Both the position numbers and the translations under genes were made by a program. The notes under the pieces were generated by a model that was given only the letters and a program-made list of their open reading frames with translations, did not search any database and was not told the DNA's origin. From positions 5,382,513 through 5,446,512 of the forward strand of contig CP034995.1 of NCBI GenBank assembly GCA_004026145.2: a stretch of DNA of 64,000 nucleotides, in the 5' to 3' direction. Below are positions 12,539 to 24,665 of the stretch, piece after piece (position 1 is the first letter of the stretch; each line of letters starts with the position of its first letter). Origin of the DNA: Takifugu bimaculatus (Eukaryota > Chordata > Actinopteri > Tetraodontiformes > Tetraodontidae).

Positions 12539-15500
12539 GGACCGAGAGGGCTCATGAGCTTGTGTGCTACGGCCTGGATGAAATTGCCAATGTGCACAAA
12601 GTAATCCAACCAGAGAAATTGCAGGAGTTCTTCCCAGAGGTCCAGTTTGACGAATTAAGAAGGCCAGAAGAAGTTGAAAATCTCATTAGTCACAGAGAGG
12701 GAAGACTCGTTCCACAAAGGGTGAGAATTGTGGGAGATCTTGTCTTGTGGGAGGGTCCCCTGGGAAAGACGGTGGCTGGAGCTCACCCTGATTTGTGTGA
12801 AGAAGTGGATGTGGCGGCACATGAGTCCAAAACACACTTTGCTCACAGCTGCTGTCAAATATGAGGAAATTGTCTGGAATCCAACCACTGAGGCAGCTCA
12901 GGTACAACAGAAGGAGGTGAATCAAGCAAAGTTTTCAGCTGTTGGCAACCGTGAGTTCCTTGAGTGGTGGAGGTGGAACAGCATTGAGGCTGCATGTGAG
13001 CCAAGGTGTGGAGGATGCCGATGTGGGAACTGCCAACCAGGTGGGAAAGAAATGACTTTGGCAGAGGAGAGGGAGCTTGAGATAATTGAAGAAGGCCTCA
13101 CTTATGTCAAGGAAGATTCTCACTCAACATCTCCACACTGGGATGCAAAATATCCATGGACTGTAGATCCTGCTTCACTCCCCAACAACAAAGCTGCAAT
13201 GCAGGCAACATTTTTGAGGACAGAAAGACAGCTGAAGAGAGATCCAGAGTGGCAAGAGGCATATGCAACCCAAATCCATGAAATGGTTGAACGAGGTGCT
13301 GCCATAAAACTCACTGGAGAAGAGATGAATAACTGGAAAGGACCAGTGTGGTATGTAAGCCATCTGGTGGCACCTAATCCTCATTCAGTGACGACTCCAG
13401 TGAGGATTGTTTGGAACAGCAGCCAAAGGACTTAGCATGAATGATATTCTGCTAAAGGGACCAGATGTTCTCAATCCAATCAGAGCTGTTCTACTGAGGT
13501 TCAGAGGAGGTGTCTACGCAGCTTTAGAAGACATCAAGAAAATGTATAACTCAGTATGGTTGGAGGAGCGTGAGATGCATTTGCACAGGTTTCTCTGGAG
13601 AGACAATCCAGATGAAAGGATAAGTGAATATGCCATCACAAGAATCAACATTGGAGACAGACCAGCTGGATGCATTGCAAAGTTAGCTATGCGGTTGACA
13701 GCAAGACTGCCCATCTTTGCTCACCTGGAGGATGAACGCAGAGTCCTTGAAGAGAACAGTTACGTGGATGACCTCTTTACCTCTCACAATGACCTTAAGA
13801 AACTGGACAAAATCACAGAAGGAATTGAAGAAATCCTAAGAGCTGGAGGATTTTCTCTCAAACCATGGGTCCGGTCAGGGGAAAGTGGGAGGAAGGAAAT
13901 GGAAGCAGGAGTTCTGAAGAAGGGGTAAAGACAAAGTCAGACCCTAATTCTTCCAAATCAAATGAGGGATGGAGACAACAAAGCCCTGGGCATTGGGTAC
14001 CAAGTAGATGAGGACAAACTCTACATGATGACTTCAATTATTTTTCCAAAAGGAAACAGAAAATGAGAGTTGGCAAGAATCTTCTCAAAGAGGAGGTGAG
14101 ACCTGAGACACCTAATCCACTGACTAGGAGGGGACTCCTGAGCCAGATAGCTAGGCTTTATGACCCAATTGGCTTTGTCACACCCGCCAAACAGAAGGGG
14201 GCGATCCTTGTCAGAAAAGCATTCCAGGAGGGAGGTGGTGGCAAGCTGACCAGAGAAACCTGGGATAAACCACTGTCAGAAGGTCTCAGAGAAGAAGCCA
14301 TTCAGTTATTTGAAGAGTATGTCCATCTTGGACAGATCAAATTCCACAGGAGCCTCACACCAGCTGACTGGAAAGGCAAGCCATGGGGGATCACATTCAC
14401 AGATGGAAGTGACAAAACTTATGGAGCTGTCATTTATTTGAGGTGGGAGACAAGTCGAGGGATTGAAGTCCGGTTCGTGGAATCAAAAGCCAAGCTAAGG
14501 CCACTGGATCAAAAGGGAGAAGCCATCAAAGCAGAAATCTGTGGAGCTGTCTTTGCAGCCAGGATCAGGAAATATGTTGAGAAGCGTGGAAGATTGGATA
14601 TTGAAAGATGGTTCCATCTAGTAGACAGTCAGACAGTCCTGGGGGCCATTCAAAGAGACAGCTATGGTTACCAGACCTTCTTTGCCAACAGAGTGGGTGA
14701 AATCCAGGGGTCTGGACCAGCGCAAGACTGGTGGTGGATCCCTGGGGATCTAAACATTGCTGACATCATTACAAGAGGAGGCACTCCTAAAGATTTGAGA
14801 GAGGATTCCACATGGCAGACTGGACCAGAGTTTCTGAAGCTGCCAGTGGAGGAGTGGCCTATAAAGTCAGGTGGGGAGGTTGCAGTGCATGCCAGGGAGA
14901 ATGTTGATAAACTCCAGAGGAAGGCATTCTCAGCAGTGCTGACAAGAGCCAAAGGAAAAATGGGTCAGAGAGACCACCTGCAGGAAAGTCAAAGTGAAAT
15001 TCAGGAGACTACATCCAATCCATCCCCTCTTCCAGAAAGGAAGCCTGCTGGCTGGGTGAAGAATCTTTTGGATGTGGAAAAATTCAGCAGCTTGTCCAGT
15101 CTCATCAAAGTTATCGCCTGGGTGTGGCGAGCTGCCAAGAAGTGGCTGTAGAAGAAGGGTCCGACTAGAGGACAGTCAAAGTGGGAGGCAAGGTCAATCA
15201 AAGAAAAGGCCAAGGAAGCTGTGCTGACTCCAGAAGAACGTGAGGATGCACTTAGAGACCTCTTCCTTGCAGCCCAAGAAGGAGCTACATTCCCACACAC
15301 CACTTTAAGCAGGTTGGCAGTATAGAGAGATGTGGACTCTGGACTCCTGGTCTGTGGAGGCCGTATTCGAATGTTCAATGAAGACAAGACTGCAGTGCCA
15401 GATTTACCATATGAAGAATGGTTGTCAACTTTGTTGGCCGAAGAAGCCCACAAAGTTAACCATGAAGGTGTAGCAGGGACCCTTCTCAGGATGAGGAAAA

Positions 15501-16651
15501 GGGCCTGGGTGATAAAAGGTCGTCGGCTTGCAAAGAAAATGGTGGACAGCTATGTGATCTGCCGGAAAAACAAAGCAAAACAGTGTCAGCAGATCATGAG
15601 TGACCTTCCACCAGAGCGATCACGCCCAGCCCGTACCATTCGAATTTACAACCATGGACCTGTTCGGACCTTATGAGGTTAAGGATGAGTTAAAGAAAAG
15701 AGTAAAACTTAAACTTGTCTTCTGCTGCATGGCTTCAAGAGCTATACACACTGATGTCAGTGATCAGTCAACAGAGGGATTCCTGCTGGCATACCAGAGG
15801 TTCACTTCACTAAGAGGGCACCCCAGAAAACTGTGGTTTGACCCAGGAACGAACTTTGTGGGGGCAAAACCTGTTCTAGAGCAGCAGCATAAATTGCTGG
15901 ACCAACTGAACAGGCCTCAGCTTGAGGATTTTGCGGAGTGGTCGGGACAGAGTGGTCTTGGAAAATCCACCCTGCAGACTCTCCCCATAGGAATGGAGCA
16001 GCAGAGGCAGCTGTCAGAATAGTGAAGCGGGCCTTAAGCAACCTTTGTGGAGTTGGAGTTTTCACATGGGGGGAATTCCAGACGTTTCTCTTCATGGCAG
16101 CCAACCTGGCAAATGAAAGACCCATTGATGCTAGAGTTCAAAGCAGGGAAGACTTCGTGGAGTATATCACCCCAAATTCCCTGTTACTAGGAAGGACCAG
16201 TCCTACGGCGGATCCAGGAGACTTCCAGTTTGATGGCTATCCATACAAGAGACTCCAAAGTATTCAGAGAGAGGTCAGCAGATTCTGGCAAAAATGGTGC
16301 CAACTGGCTGGTCCTAACCTATTTGTAAGAAACAAATGGCACACCAAGGAGCAAAATGTTGCAGTGGGAGATGTGATTTGGCTAGCTGACCAAAATGCCC
16401 TGAGAGGTCAATACAAATTGGCCAGAGTGGTCACTGTCAACACCGATGGAAAAGGCATTGTAAGAGATGTAAAAGTGAGAACCTTTCCCAGCTACCCTGT
16501 CTCGCTTGCCAAGCCAATCAGAAGAGGGGCCATGAAAACTATCAGAGATGGAATCAAGAAGCTTTCATCAAAAATTCCTGCAACAATTCTTCATAGGGAT
16601 GTCAGACGCCTTGTTATCTTACTTCCTGTTGAAGAACAGCAAAAGGCATAG
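12539..16651 (+). pseudogene. Decayed BEL/Pao retrotransposon pol
   Basis: Pieces of one polyprotein lie in order in different frames, so it is broken. 12539-12864 and then 12820-13435 cover the region before and into the reverse transcriptase. 13407-13928 carries the RT core with the YVDD catalytic motif (SYVDDLFTS). 14063-15151 holds the RNase H part (FTDGS, then LVDSQTVLGAI, then WWWIPGDLNIAD). 15332-15676 has a region resembling the integrase zinc-binding domain (H-x-G motif NHEGVAGTLL). 15600-16651 has the integrase core and tail (MDLFGPY, then FDPGTNF, then PHRNGAAEAAVR). At least five frame breaks separate them. The 5' LTR and gag are absent. This clade encodes the enzymes for copying and integrating the element; this copy cannot. 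Confidence 0.88.
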
Positions 16652-17190
16652 AAGAATGGTGTGACCTCCCGGTTGTAAAAAAACCAAGAGCTCAAGTGGG
16701 AGGTGTTGAGCTAAATCTCAGAAGTTTATCCTGGAGTTCTTCACACCAACTACAAATCCCAGAAGGCATTATTGAGCAGAGCAGGCGGTAATCACAAAGT
16801 GGGGACACCTGGAAGCTGCACTGGAGGCAGCACTTAAAAGGGTCTCACTCCACACTAAAAGGTACTCACTCTGGGAAAGAAGAGCACTGAGGAACGAAAG
16901 AGAAGACAATTGACAAAGAAGACGATTTCAACACAGGGTTCCTCCCAAAGACGTCACCGGTATGAAAAAAAACTTTGAATTGATGGAGATATTTATGTTT
17001 GTTTGAATTGTTTGCTAAATTGTCTCCTTTTGTGTTAAAGGTTTTCAACCTAATCCTAATCCTGCTACTAATGCATTGCCGCAAGCCAAACAATCTTGAA
17101 AATAAAATAAAGATTGAGGTGAAATGGAAGAGTTGATCTCGTGTCCTTTGGGGATTTATGGAACCAGGCCATTTTCACGTTGGGCAGGTG
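16652..17190 (+). mobile_element. BEL/Pao 3' untranslated region and 3' LTR
   Basis: A purine-rich tract (AAGTGGGAGG, 16694-16703) sits directly before TGTTGAGC at 16704, the expected layout of a polypurine tract and LTR start. AATAAAATAAAG at about 17100 fits the LTR polyadenylation signal. The right LTR end is not clear and is placed near 17190, just before L2 sequence. With no 5' LTR there is no second copy for comparison. Confidence 0.55.
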
Positions 17191-17204
17191 CTGAAATAAG
17201 GGAG

Positions 17205-17880
17205 ATAACTTGACACTTATATTCCCAATAGACCGCTCCGTTCTCAGAATGCTGGTTTACTTGTTGTCCCCACAGTCTCTAAAGGTAGAATTGGCAGCCA
17301 AGCATTTAGCTACCAAGCCCCCCTGCTATGGAACCAGCTGCCTCTATGGGAGGCTGATGCTATCTCTACTTTTAAGATTAGACTTAAAACTCTTATGATC
17401 ACTAATTCTGTAGTTCTATTTACTATCCTAGACAGACAAACTATAATACTTCAAACATAATACATGATCACCTGACAGGCCTCTGTCACCCCACAGGGTC
17501 ATGGTTTCCTCTACTCTCCTCTCCAAATAGATCGGGGATGTTACTTGTGTAGTTTTTCCTGCTCCCCCTCCCCTCTGTGTTCATCTACAGGTGTCGCCGC
17601 CTTCATAGTTGTATGCTGACCCACTCAACTCGACTCTACCGGCAGTTTATTTTAATTAAAATAATGTATTTCTATGTTCTCTACCTGTCTTTCTACCCAG
17701 CCGGACATCAGCAGGAGGGTCCTCCTTTATGAGCCTGGTCCTGCTCAAGGTTTCTTCCTGTTAAAGGGGAGTTTTTCCTTGCCACTGTTGCTTGTTCGGG
17801 GTCCAGGCCCTGGGATTCTGTAAAGCGCCTAGAAACAATTTTGATTGTAACAGACACTATATAAATAAAGATTGATCGAT
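17205..17880 (+). mobile_element. L2 LINE 3' fragment
   Basis: The left part matches the C-terminal L2 coding region seen complete at 39080-39245 (CCCAATAGACCGCTCC, TTTAGCTACCA). It continues into the standard 3' tail: CAGCAGGAGGGTCC, CTGTTAAAGGGGAGTTTTTCC, CTATATAAATAAAGATTGAT. It is 5' truncated and not coding. The same tail occurs at 23170, 40040 and 53590. Confidence 0.85.
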
Positions 17881-18256
17881 TGGCCACCTAGTGGGGGGAG
17901 GTGATTTGACTCCACCCACAATCCGACTCCTGCAAACTACTTTGTAGACACATACATAAATTATTCATGCCAATAACTGTAATTACTATAGTATTTTTCA
18001 AATATTAGCTTTTGGGGGATTTTAAAAAAAATGAGCAGGCTTAATGGTAGCTGTTTCAGATAAACAAAAATAGAAGCTAGTATGTTTTAAGTAGAAGTGA
18101 TAGAATGGGACATGTGCCAATGCAAATAAGAACCACCCTGTTGGAGTTCAGCAGTGCAGAATGTATTAGTTGTGCAGCATCCTGAGCTATCTGTTTGTCA
18201 TGTCTGCAGGTCCATTCTTCACTTCATTACATTAGTTACACTGTTTTTCCTTAAAG
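17881..18256. other. AT-rich flank upstream of the ENT1-like locus
   Basis: I see no repeat family and no coding frame here. The bases just before the first transporter exon could be its 5' untranslated region, but nothing in the sequence proves a promoter. Confidence 0.3.
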
Positions 18257-21200
18257 ATGACAATCAGCATACCACAGGACAAGTAAGTACATTAATCAGA
18301 TCTGTGTGCCTCTTGCAGGCAAACTTAGACTTCTGATATTCTAAAAGTGGCGAAATAAGACAGAACTTTTTTGTGCTGTTATTTATATCCCTTGTCTTTT
18401 ATTAGTGCTACTGTGAGTGATTCGATCAGTAAACTGAATGCTTGTTAATAAATAATAATTTTAATGCCTGTTCACTTAAGAAATTACATGTACTGGTGCC
18501 TTCATTTGAGCAAATTAGGCCTCATCTTAATGTGTCATTCACATGAAACTATTATGGTTTTAAATGTTAGAGAGTTAACTACACTAAAAAATGTAGTTGC
18601 TTGTTTAATTGCTTTGTTGTAGATGGTCAAAAATTGATAGGCAAGAGAGTTAGCAGACCTGCTAACTGGGGCCTCTGTGTTTTCTGAGAATTTGAATTGA
18701 AGAAAAATATTTTATCATAAAATTATTTCAGGTACTATGGAGTTTGGCTGATCTTTTTTTATGCTGGGTTTAGGAACACTGCTGCCCTGGAATTTCTTCA
18801 TGACTGCTATCATGGTTTGATACCTTCTCCATTATTAGACAGCCTTGTCTTCTCAACATGCCTCTAATGTGGAGGACAAACAACAATTCTAAATAAAACT
18901 AGTATAAACTCATGGACTCAACTATGCTTTGTTTATAGTACTTCAATAGTCGTCTAAAGGAATCTTCTTTGGGTGATACTTTAGCCAATCAGACACAGGC
19001 AGCAGGCGAGCATCGTAGCATTCTGGAGGCAAAGTTCAATAACCTGATGACGTTTTTTGCCATGCTGCCACTACTCTGCACGTGCCTCAACTCTATCCTG
19101 CATTCACTGTAAGTACTGCAATCAAACAGTAATGAAGACCTTTTCAATGGAAGTTCAAAGTGTTTGCCTTCAAAGTCTTTGGAGGTTATATGTCCTGGGT
19201 TAAAGACTTACGATTGTTGCATCATCTGTTCTTTCCATTTAGATCAACATTTTAACCACATGTGGTCATCACATGGCAGATGTTAAACTGTCTTAAAGGT
19301 TGTCGTGTACTTGCAAATTTAAGCTTTGTTTCAACTCCACAATGTCTAAAAGAAAATATGTTTCTATCAACACTAGTACAAGTCAGTTCCCTCTGTGCAG
19401 ACTTAAACTGAACAAAGCTTAAAAGAAAATAACTTTTTTTTAAGAATGTCTCCATCTGTGGTGCTACCACTGACATTCAGAATTGTGTTTAAAGTTCTGT
19501 TTGTTTAAAGAAACCTAAATGATGTGTGTCATCCAAGAGTTGTTTTTTTTTTTCTTTTTTTAAAAACCCTGCTGCTCTGTTTCTTTATGGATTTTTTTTC
19601 CTTTTCTTGCCCTTCTTTAGGATATCTCAGTGTTTGCGAGTGTTGGGCAGCCTTACTGTCATCATGTTTGTTTTTCATCATCACAGCCATTATTGTCAAA
19701 GTTCCTCTAGAACCTCTAACTTTTTTCTGTCTAACCATGGTGAAGATTGTCATCATCAACTGTGCATGTTCTCAGGTTTTCCTAATAGTTTCAAACTATG
19801 AAAAAAGGCAGTATTCATTGATTGATTTGACTCCTTTGCAGGACAGCAGTGGTAATTTATTTTGTTTTGGTCTCAACAGCCTTTGGGGCTGTGTTACAGG
19901 GAAGTCTATTTGGAATGGCTGGATTGCTACCGGCTTCATATACTACTCTAATCATGAGCGGTCAGGGACTCGCTGGAAGCTTTGCAGCCTTTGCCATGAT
20001 TTGCGCCATTGCAAGTGTGTCACATCATCATTTAAGTCACAGAAATCATTATCTCAGAAAGAGATGATATAGACAGAACGTTTTAGATACTTTTTATAGT
20101 AAAGGTAATTATTTCCGTTAATTTCCTCTCTTCCTATTCTTCTCTCAGGTGGTTCAGATCTTCATGATTCAGCATTTGGTTCATTTCTCACAGCATGCAC
20201 TGTTATTTTTATGTGCATTCTCTTGTATGTTGTTCTACCTAAGCTGGTAAAACAAAGAAACACACACATACTTCTCCCAAATAGTTTGGAATGTTGCATA
20301 ACATTTCTTTTGTGCTTTGTAGGAATATTTCCAGTTTTATCAAGAGACAAACAGAAAGAAATGACAGATGAACAGAACTTATCTTATGAAGAGAAGTAAA
20401 AAAAATTGACAATTGCTGCAAACAGAAACAATATAATTTCTTGTTATTTTTTTCCTTTAAGTATGTAGTTTACTGTGTCTTCTGACATTAATGTATTCCA
20501 GACAATAAAAATGAAGCAACAGATCAGACGAAACGGCAAAAAATCTCTGTGGTGAAGATCTTTAAAAAGGTTTGCTTAGAATGCATTTTTCAAATGAATC
20601 TTTTCCCAATTTTTTGTCAATTAAAGTGTAATAACTGAGTTACAAAATGTTTATCACTTGGTTTATATTTTGGTATGACCAATAAAACTGTCAATTTTTA
20701 ATTTTGAATGACTCCACCCTACCTCTCACCATCAGATCTGGCTGTTGGCTCTCTCGGCCTGTTGTACTCTCACCATAACGATTGGCATTTTTCCAGCCAT
20801 TACTGCTGACACAAAAACGTCACTGACAGACAATGGTTCCTGGGGTGAGTCACACATTTTTATAGTTTTTGTTTTTTTTTACTTTGAAATACCAGTGAGA
20901 GCTGAAAGATTACTGCATCTGTAAGAATATACGTATGAAGAAATATTATGCAGATAAATGGCCTCTGACCAATTTGTCCCTGTATGACATTGTCCTCGTA
21001 TGCACTGATATAGATTATTTTCAGATTCACTCAACCTTCATAACAGGACACAGACAATCTGCAGTTTTAACAAGCTCCTTAAACATAATTTAAGCTTTGA
21101 ATTGCACCATTGATTTCTGTTTTCCTATTTTATATTATTTGATTTTGATCCAAACAGTCAGATTAGCATGTCTAAATGCATATTTAGCATGTTTAAATTT

Positions 21201-22594
21201 GTAACCTTTCTGGATTTACACAAATCCCACAGACAAAACAGTTACAAAAAATGGTCAAAAGAAGAATAATATGGATGTATACATACATTTTACAATCAGT
21301 CTATGTTCATGTTCTCACATATGATGTTGATTATACGCTTGTGTTTGTGGCTTTATTTCTGCTAAGTGTGAGGTATAGTTGGATTTATTAATTTTCTTCA
21401 ATTATTAGAGCAGGGTCACTACAATATGATGAGCTGTCACAGCTGGGTACAGCACTGTAAAATATAAGCATGTTCTGAAAAGCTCAGAGATGAGATTAGT
21501 GTATGAAAGAATGTTAATTCACTTCATGGTGACATACCCTGACTATTATCCAAGGTAATTTTGTGTGTCAACTGGACTGTTTTTCTTCTCTTGAAGATGT
21601 TTCGCCTTCTGTCCAGACCCTGACTATGTTTATTTCACAGATCAGTACTTTGTCCCAATCAGCTGTTTCCTGCTTTTGAATCTGTGTGATTGGGGAGGCC
21701 GAAGTTTAACAGCACTCTGTATGTGGGTAAGCTTAATTCATCCAACAGGAAATTGATTAGTAATTTTTTTTCTCTTTAAATAATTTTATCCAGGTTTGTT
21801 CAGGACATGGCACATTGTATGTTTCTTTCATTTTTTTTATCAAAGTGCAAACAAAATATAAAACAAAAGCAAATAAAAATACAATTTATAAGTTTTTGTC
21901 AAATGAAAATATGAACACTTTCTCATGTGTAATTACCTGATTCATGTTCCTGGTAGTTGTTAAGAAGCCTACTTAAATAAGACAAACTTATGAATGATTT
22001 TCCACAGAAGACAAACATTAAGCGTTAATGTGTCAAAAATATACCGTAGTAGACAGACATCTGTGTTATTAGACCTGTGGTTGTTCTCCTTGAATGTCTT
22101 TGTTTAAAGTTTTGTTGTTTTTTTCTTTTTCAGTCTAGAAAAGACAGTCTGTTACTTCCTGGGATGATTGAGTGTCATGTCATTTTCATCCCACTCTTCA
22201 TGTTGTGTAACGTTCAGCCTCATCTCCATCTGCCTGTCTTATTTTATCATGATGCATTTTTCATCTTGTTCATGACCCTATTTGCCTTCAGTAATGGATA
22301 TCTGGCCAGTCTCTGCATGTGCTTTGGGCCCAAGTGAGGAAATAAACAAAATTATGCCAACACATTTTTTCATCCTAGCAATTTTAAAATAGACATTTTA
22401 TATTTGTTTAATTTATTTTGCTCTGTAGGAAAGTTCTTCCACATGAAGCAGAAACAGCTGGAACCATCATGGCTTTCTTTTTGTCATTGGGTTTGGCTTT
22501 AGGAGCAGCTCTATTATCAGAGCAATTATTTAAGTGGGAAAACTATTCTGGCTATTTTGGAAAAAACCCAAAGAAACAAAAAAACCTTCTTTGA
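18257..22594 (+). pseudogene. SLC29A1-like equilibrative nucleoside transporter, disrupted
   Basis: Twelve exons with GT-AG ends match vertebrate ENT1 in order: 18257-18282, 18732-18814, 18939-19108, 19621-19761, 19880-20014, 20149-20246, 20323-20395, 20502-20569, 20736-20844, 21641-21726, 22134-22333, 22429-22594. Diagnostic pieces are MLGLGTLLPWNFFMTA, LLPASYTTLIMSGQGLAG, FAFSNGYLASLCMCFGPK and AETAGTIMAFFLSLGLALG. Intact family members are 11-helix plasma-membrane carriers of nucleosides. This copy is broken: exon 2 has a T7 run (18754-18760) where phase needs T6; exon 4 is out of phase, with the frame changing near 19672; exon 7 has an in-frame TGA at 20362-20364; and the family-like C-terminal end (...RAII, stop at 22531) is in the wrong frame. 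All other exon phases agree. AATAAA signals lie at 22644 and 22686. It is either a recent pseudogene or an assembly with indels. Confidence 0.88.
21541..21640. repeat. Half copy of the fold-back repeat in an ENT1-like intron
   Basis: The phrase TCCAAGGTAATTTTGTGTGTC followed by AACTGGACTGTTTTTCTTCTC and TTGAAGATGTTTCGCC resembles one arm of the inverted repeat at 50145-50335. It lies in the last part of the intron before exon 10 (21641) and runs close to that exon's acceptor. Confidence 0.5.
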
Positions 22595-22919
22595 TATTGT
22601 TGTGATATATTGTCTGTGATGTAACAGAATGTCAATTCTATGAAATAAATTCTATGAAATGCGATGCTGAGCACAAGCATAATGAAATAAAGATGGAAGA
22701 AAACCTGTGTCAATTTTTTTTTTTTTTTTAACGTAACGATGTCAGGTAAGCCAACAGTTGTGTTTTAAATGGATCAGATCTTCTGCTCTGTTTGTTTCCA
22801 TTCTAAGAGTTAAAATAACTCGGATGAATTAGATTTCTGGCATTGTCCACCGCTTGTGGGCTTGTACAAATGAAAAAGTCTCTATGTGATTCTCATATTT
22901 AGCATGGGTAGTATTAATG

Positions 22920-23165
22920 TTAGGGTTAACGTTAGGCTTATTGTTAGGGTAAGGGTTAGGAAAAGGTTTTGGGTTCTGAAATAATTAGGGTTAGGAAAGG
23001 GGTGTGGTTAGGGTTAGGAAAAGGGTTACGTTAATGGGTGGGGTTAGGATTGATGCTGGGGATAGGATTGATGCTAGGGTTGATGTTAAGGTTAGGTTTA
23101 TGATTAATGTTTGGGTTAGGTTTAATATCAGGGTTAATGTTATGTGAGGTTTAGGGTTAATGTTA
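22920..23165. repeat. Degenerate GTTAGG (telomere-like) repeat
   Basis: The stretch is built from GTTAGGGTT, GTTAGGAAAAGGG and GGGTTAATGTT variants, about 25 irregular copies around the hexamer TTAGGG. It is not a clean telomeric array, so it may be an old interstitial telomeric tract or an unrelated minisatellite. Confidence 0.75.
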
Positions 23166-23480
23166 TAATATCAATCAATTAATCAGTTTTTATTTATATA
23201 GCATCTTTTACAATCAAAATTGTTTCAAGGCACTTTAAAGAATCCCAGGGCCTAACCCTAGACAAGCAACAGTGGCAAGGAAAAACTCCCCTTTAACAGG
23301 AAGAAACCTTGAGCAGGACCAGGCTCATGTAGGGGGACCCTCCTGCTGATGGCTGGCTGGGTAGAGAGAGAGGAGAAGGGGGAGGACAGGTAGAGGAATA
23401 GGGAGGAGAGCAGAGGTAGAGGAGAGAATAGGCACACATACTCCACAGAGTACATACAGAAATACATTATATTTAGTAAA
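23166..23480 (-). mobile_element. L2 LINE 3' tail, minus strand
   Basis: The reverse complement of the usual L2 tail is present: TTTATTTATATAGC, AATTGTTTCAAGGC, GGAAAAACTCCCCTTTAACAG, ACCCTCCTGCTGATGG. It is 5' truncated. The following 170 bases up to the LTR at 23654 are unassigned. Confidence 0.85.
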
Positions 23481-23653
23481 GTAGTTTGCTGGTAGGGTCA
23501 GGTTGAATGGGTCAGCAGGGCATGGCTTCGGCCAAGACGTTCAACCTGGCTCCATGCACCCCTTAGCAGCCAATACAGAGAGTCAGAGCTGGTTCTTTTT
23601 TCAACTTTAAAAAGGGCCCATGCCTTAACAACACTTTGATAAAATGGCGGTAG

Positions 23654-24665
23654 TGTCAGGGTTTTGGGGTTGTGTCGGTCATTGTGCTGTAGGGGGTGGT
23701 GTGGGGCACAATTGGTTACAGCTGGCACTGCTGGCAGGCACACCTGTAGGCAATTTACATTGGGCTGCCTATTTAAGCAGGTTGCGCCTGCCTGTCAGTG
23801 CCAGGGTGCCTGTTTGTGTTGTGAGGGTGTTCTGCTGTTCCCGAGTTCTCTGCGGTCCTGGAGGACTGCTGTTCCCGAGTTCTCTGCGGTCCTGGAGGAC
23901 TGCTGTTCCCGAGTTCTCTGCGGTCCTGGAGGACCGCTTCGGTTCCCGAGTTCTCTGCGGTCCTGGAGGACCGCTTCGGTTCCCGAGTTTCCTGTTGCCC
24001 TGGAGGGCCGCTTCGGTTCCCGAGTTTCCTGTTGCCCTGGAGGGCCGCTTCTGTTCCCGAGTTTCCTGTTGCCCTGGAGGGCCGCTTCTGTTCCCGAGTT
24101 TCTGGTTGCCCTGGAGGGCCGCTTCTGTTCCCTGTGCTCGGCTGTCCTGGAGGACTGCCCGCGTCTTCCTTGTGTTGCTCCCCTTCCCCCGTAAATAAAA
24201 CCTTGTGACTATTTTACTACTGTGTCCTGGCCTGCGTTCGGGTCCTGTTCACCCCCCTCCGTGACAGAACACCCTGGCCAGTGTGGACCCGGCGGGTCAG
24301 GATGCAGTGGAGCTAAAGACACAACCCCTCCCTTCCCCTTCCCTGACAGTAACCTTCCCCGTCGCCCACTTTGATGGTCCTTGTAGGGCGCCAGGAGGCG
24401 CCCGTTGAGGGGGGGGTAATGTCAGGGTTTTGGGGTTGTCGGTCATTGTGCTGTAGGGGGTGGTGTGGGGCACAATTGGTTACAGCTGGCACTGCTGGCA
24501 GGCACACCTGTAGGCAATTAACATTGGGCTGCCTATTTAAGCAGGTTGCGCCTGCCTGTCAGTGCCAGGGTGTCTGTTTGTGTTGTGAGGGTGTTTGTTC
24601 GGGTTCCCTCGTCGTGTGTTGGATCTGCGGTCCTGGAGGACTGCTTCTGTTCCGAGTTCTCTCGA
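23654..24665 (+). mobile_element. LTR retrotransposon reduced to LTR, 154-bp interior and partial LTR
   Basis: LTR 1 runs from TGTCAGGG at 23654 to GTGACA at 24265 (612 bp). It has a TATTTAAG promoter box near 23770, a GTAAATAAAACC polyadenylation region near 24193, and an internal variable repeat of 34-37 bp (TTCCCGAG...CCTGGAGGGC, about 8 copies). Only 154 bp of interior follow, ending in a G-rich polypurine tract (GAGGGGGGGGTAA, 24407-24419). LTR 2 then begins with the same TGTCAGGGTTTTGGGG at 24420, lacks most of the internal repeat, and stops near 24665 at LINE sequence. No coding sequence remains. The family is probably Gypsy-like, by inference from the LTR ends only. Confidence 0.7.

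Noticed and set aside
23644..24198. Frames of about 180 codons rich in Pro, Trp and Gly (ALEGRFCSRVSCCPGG...)
   Set aside because: They are translations of the GC-rich minisatellite inside an LTR and are open in several frames at once. The same holds for 47283-48288.
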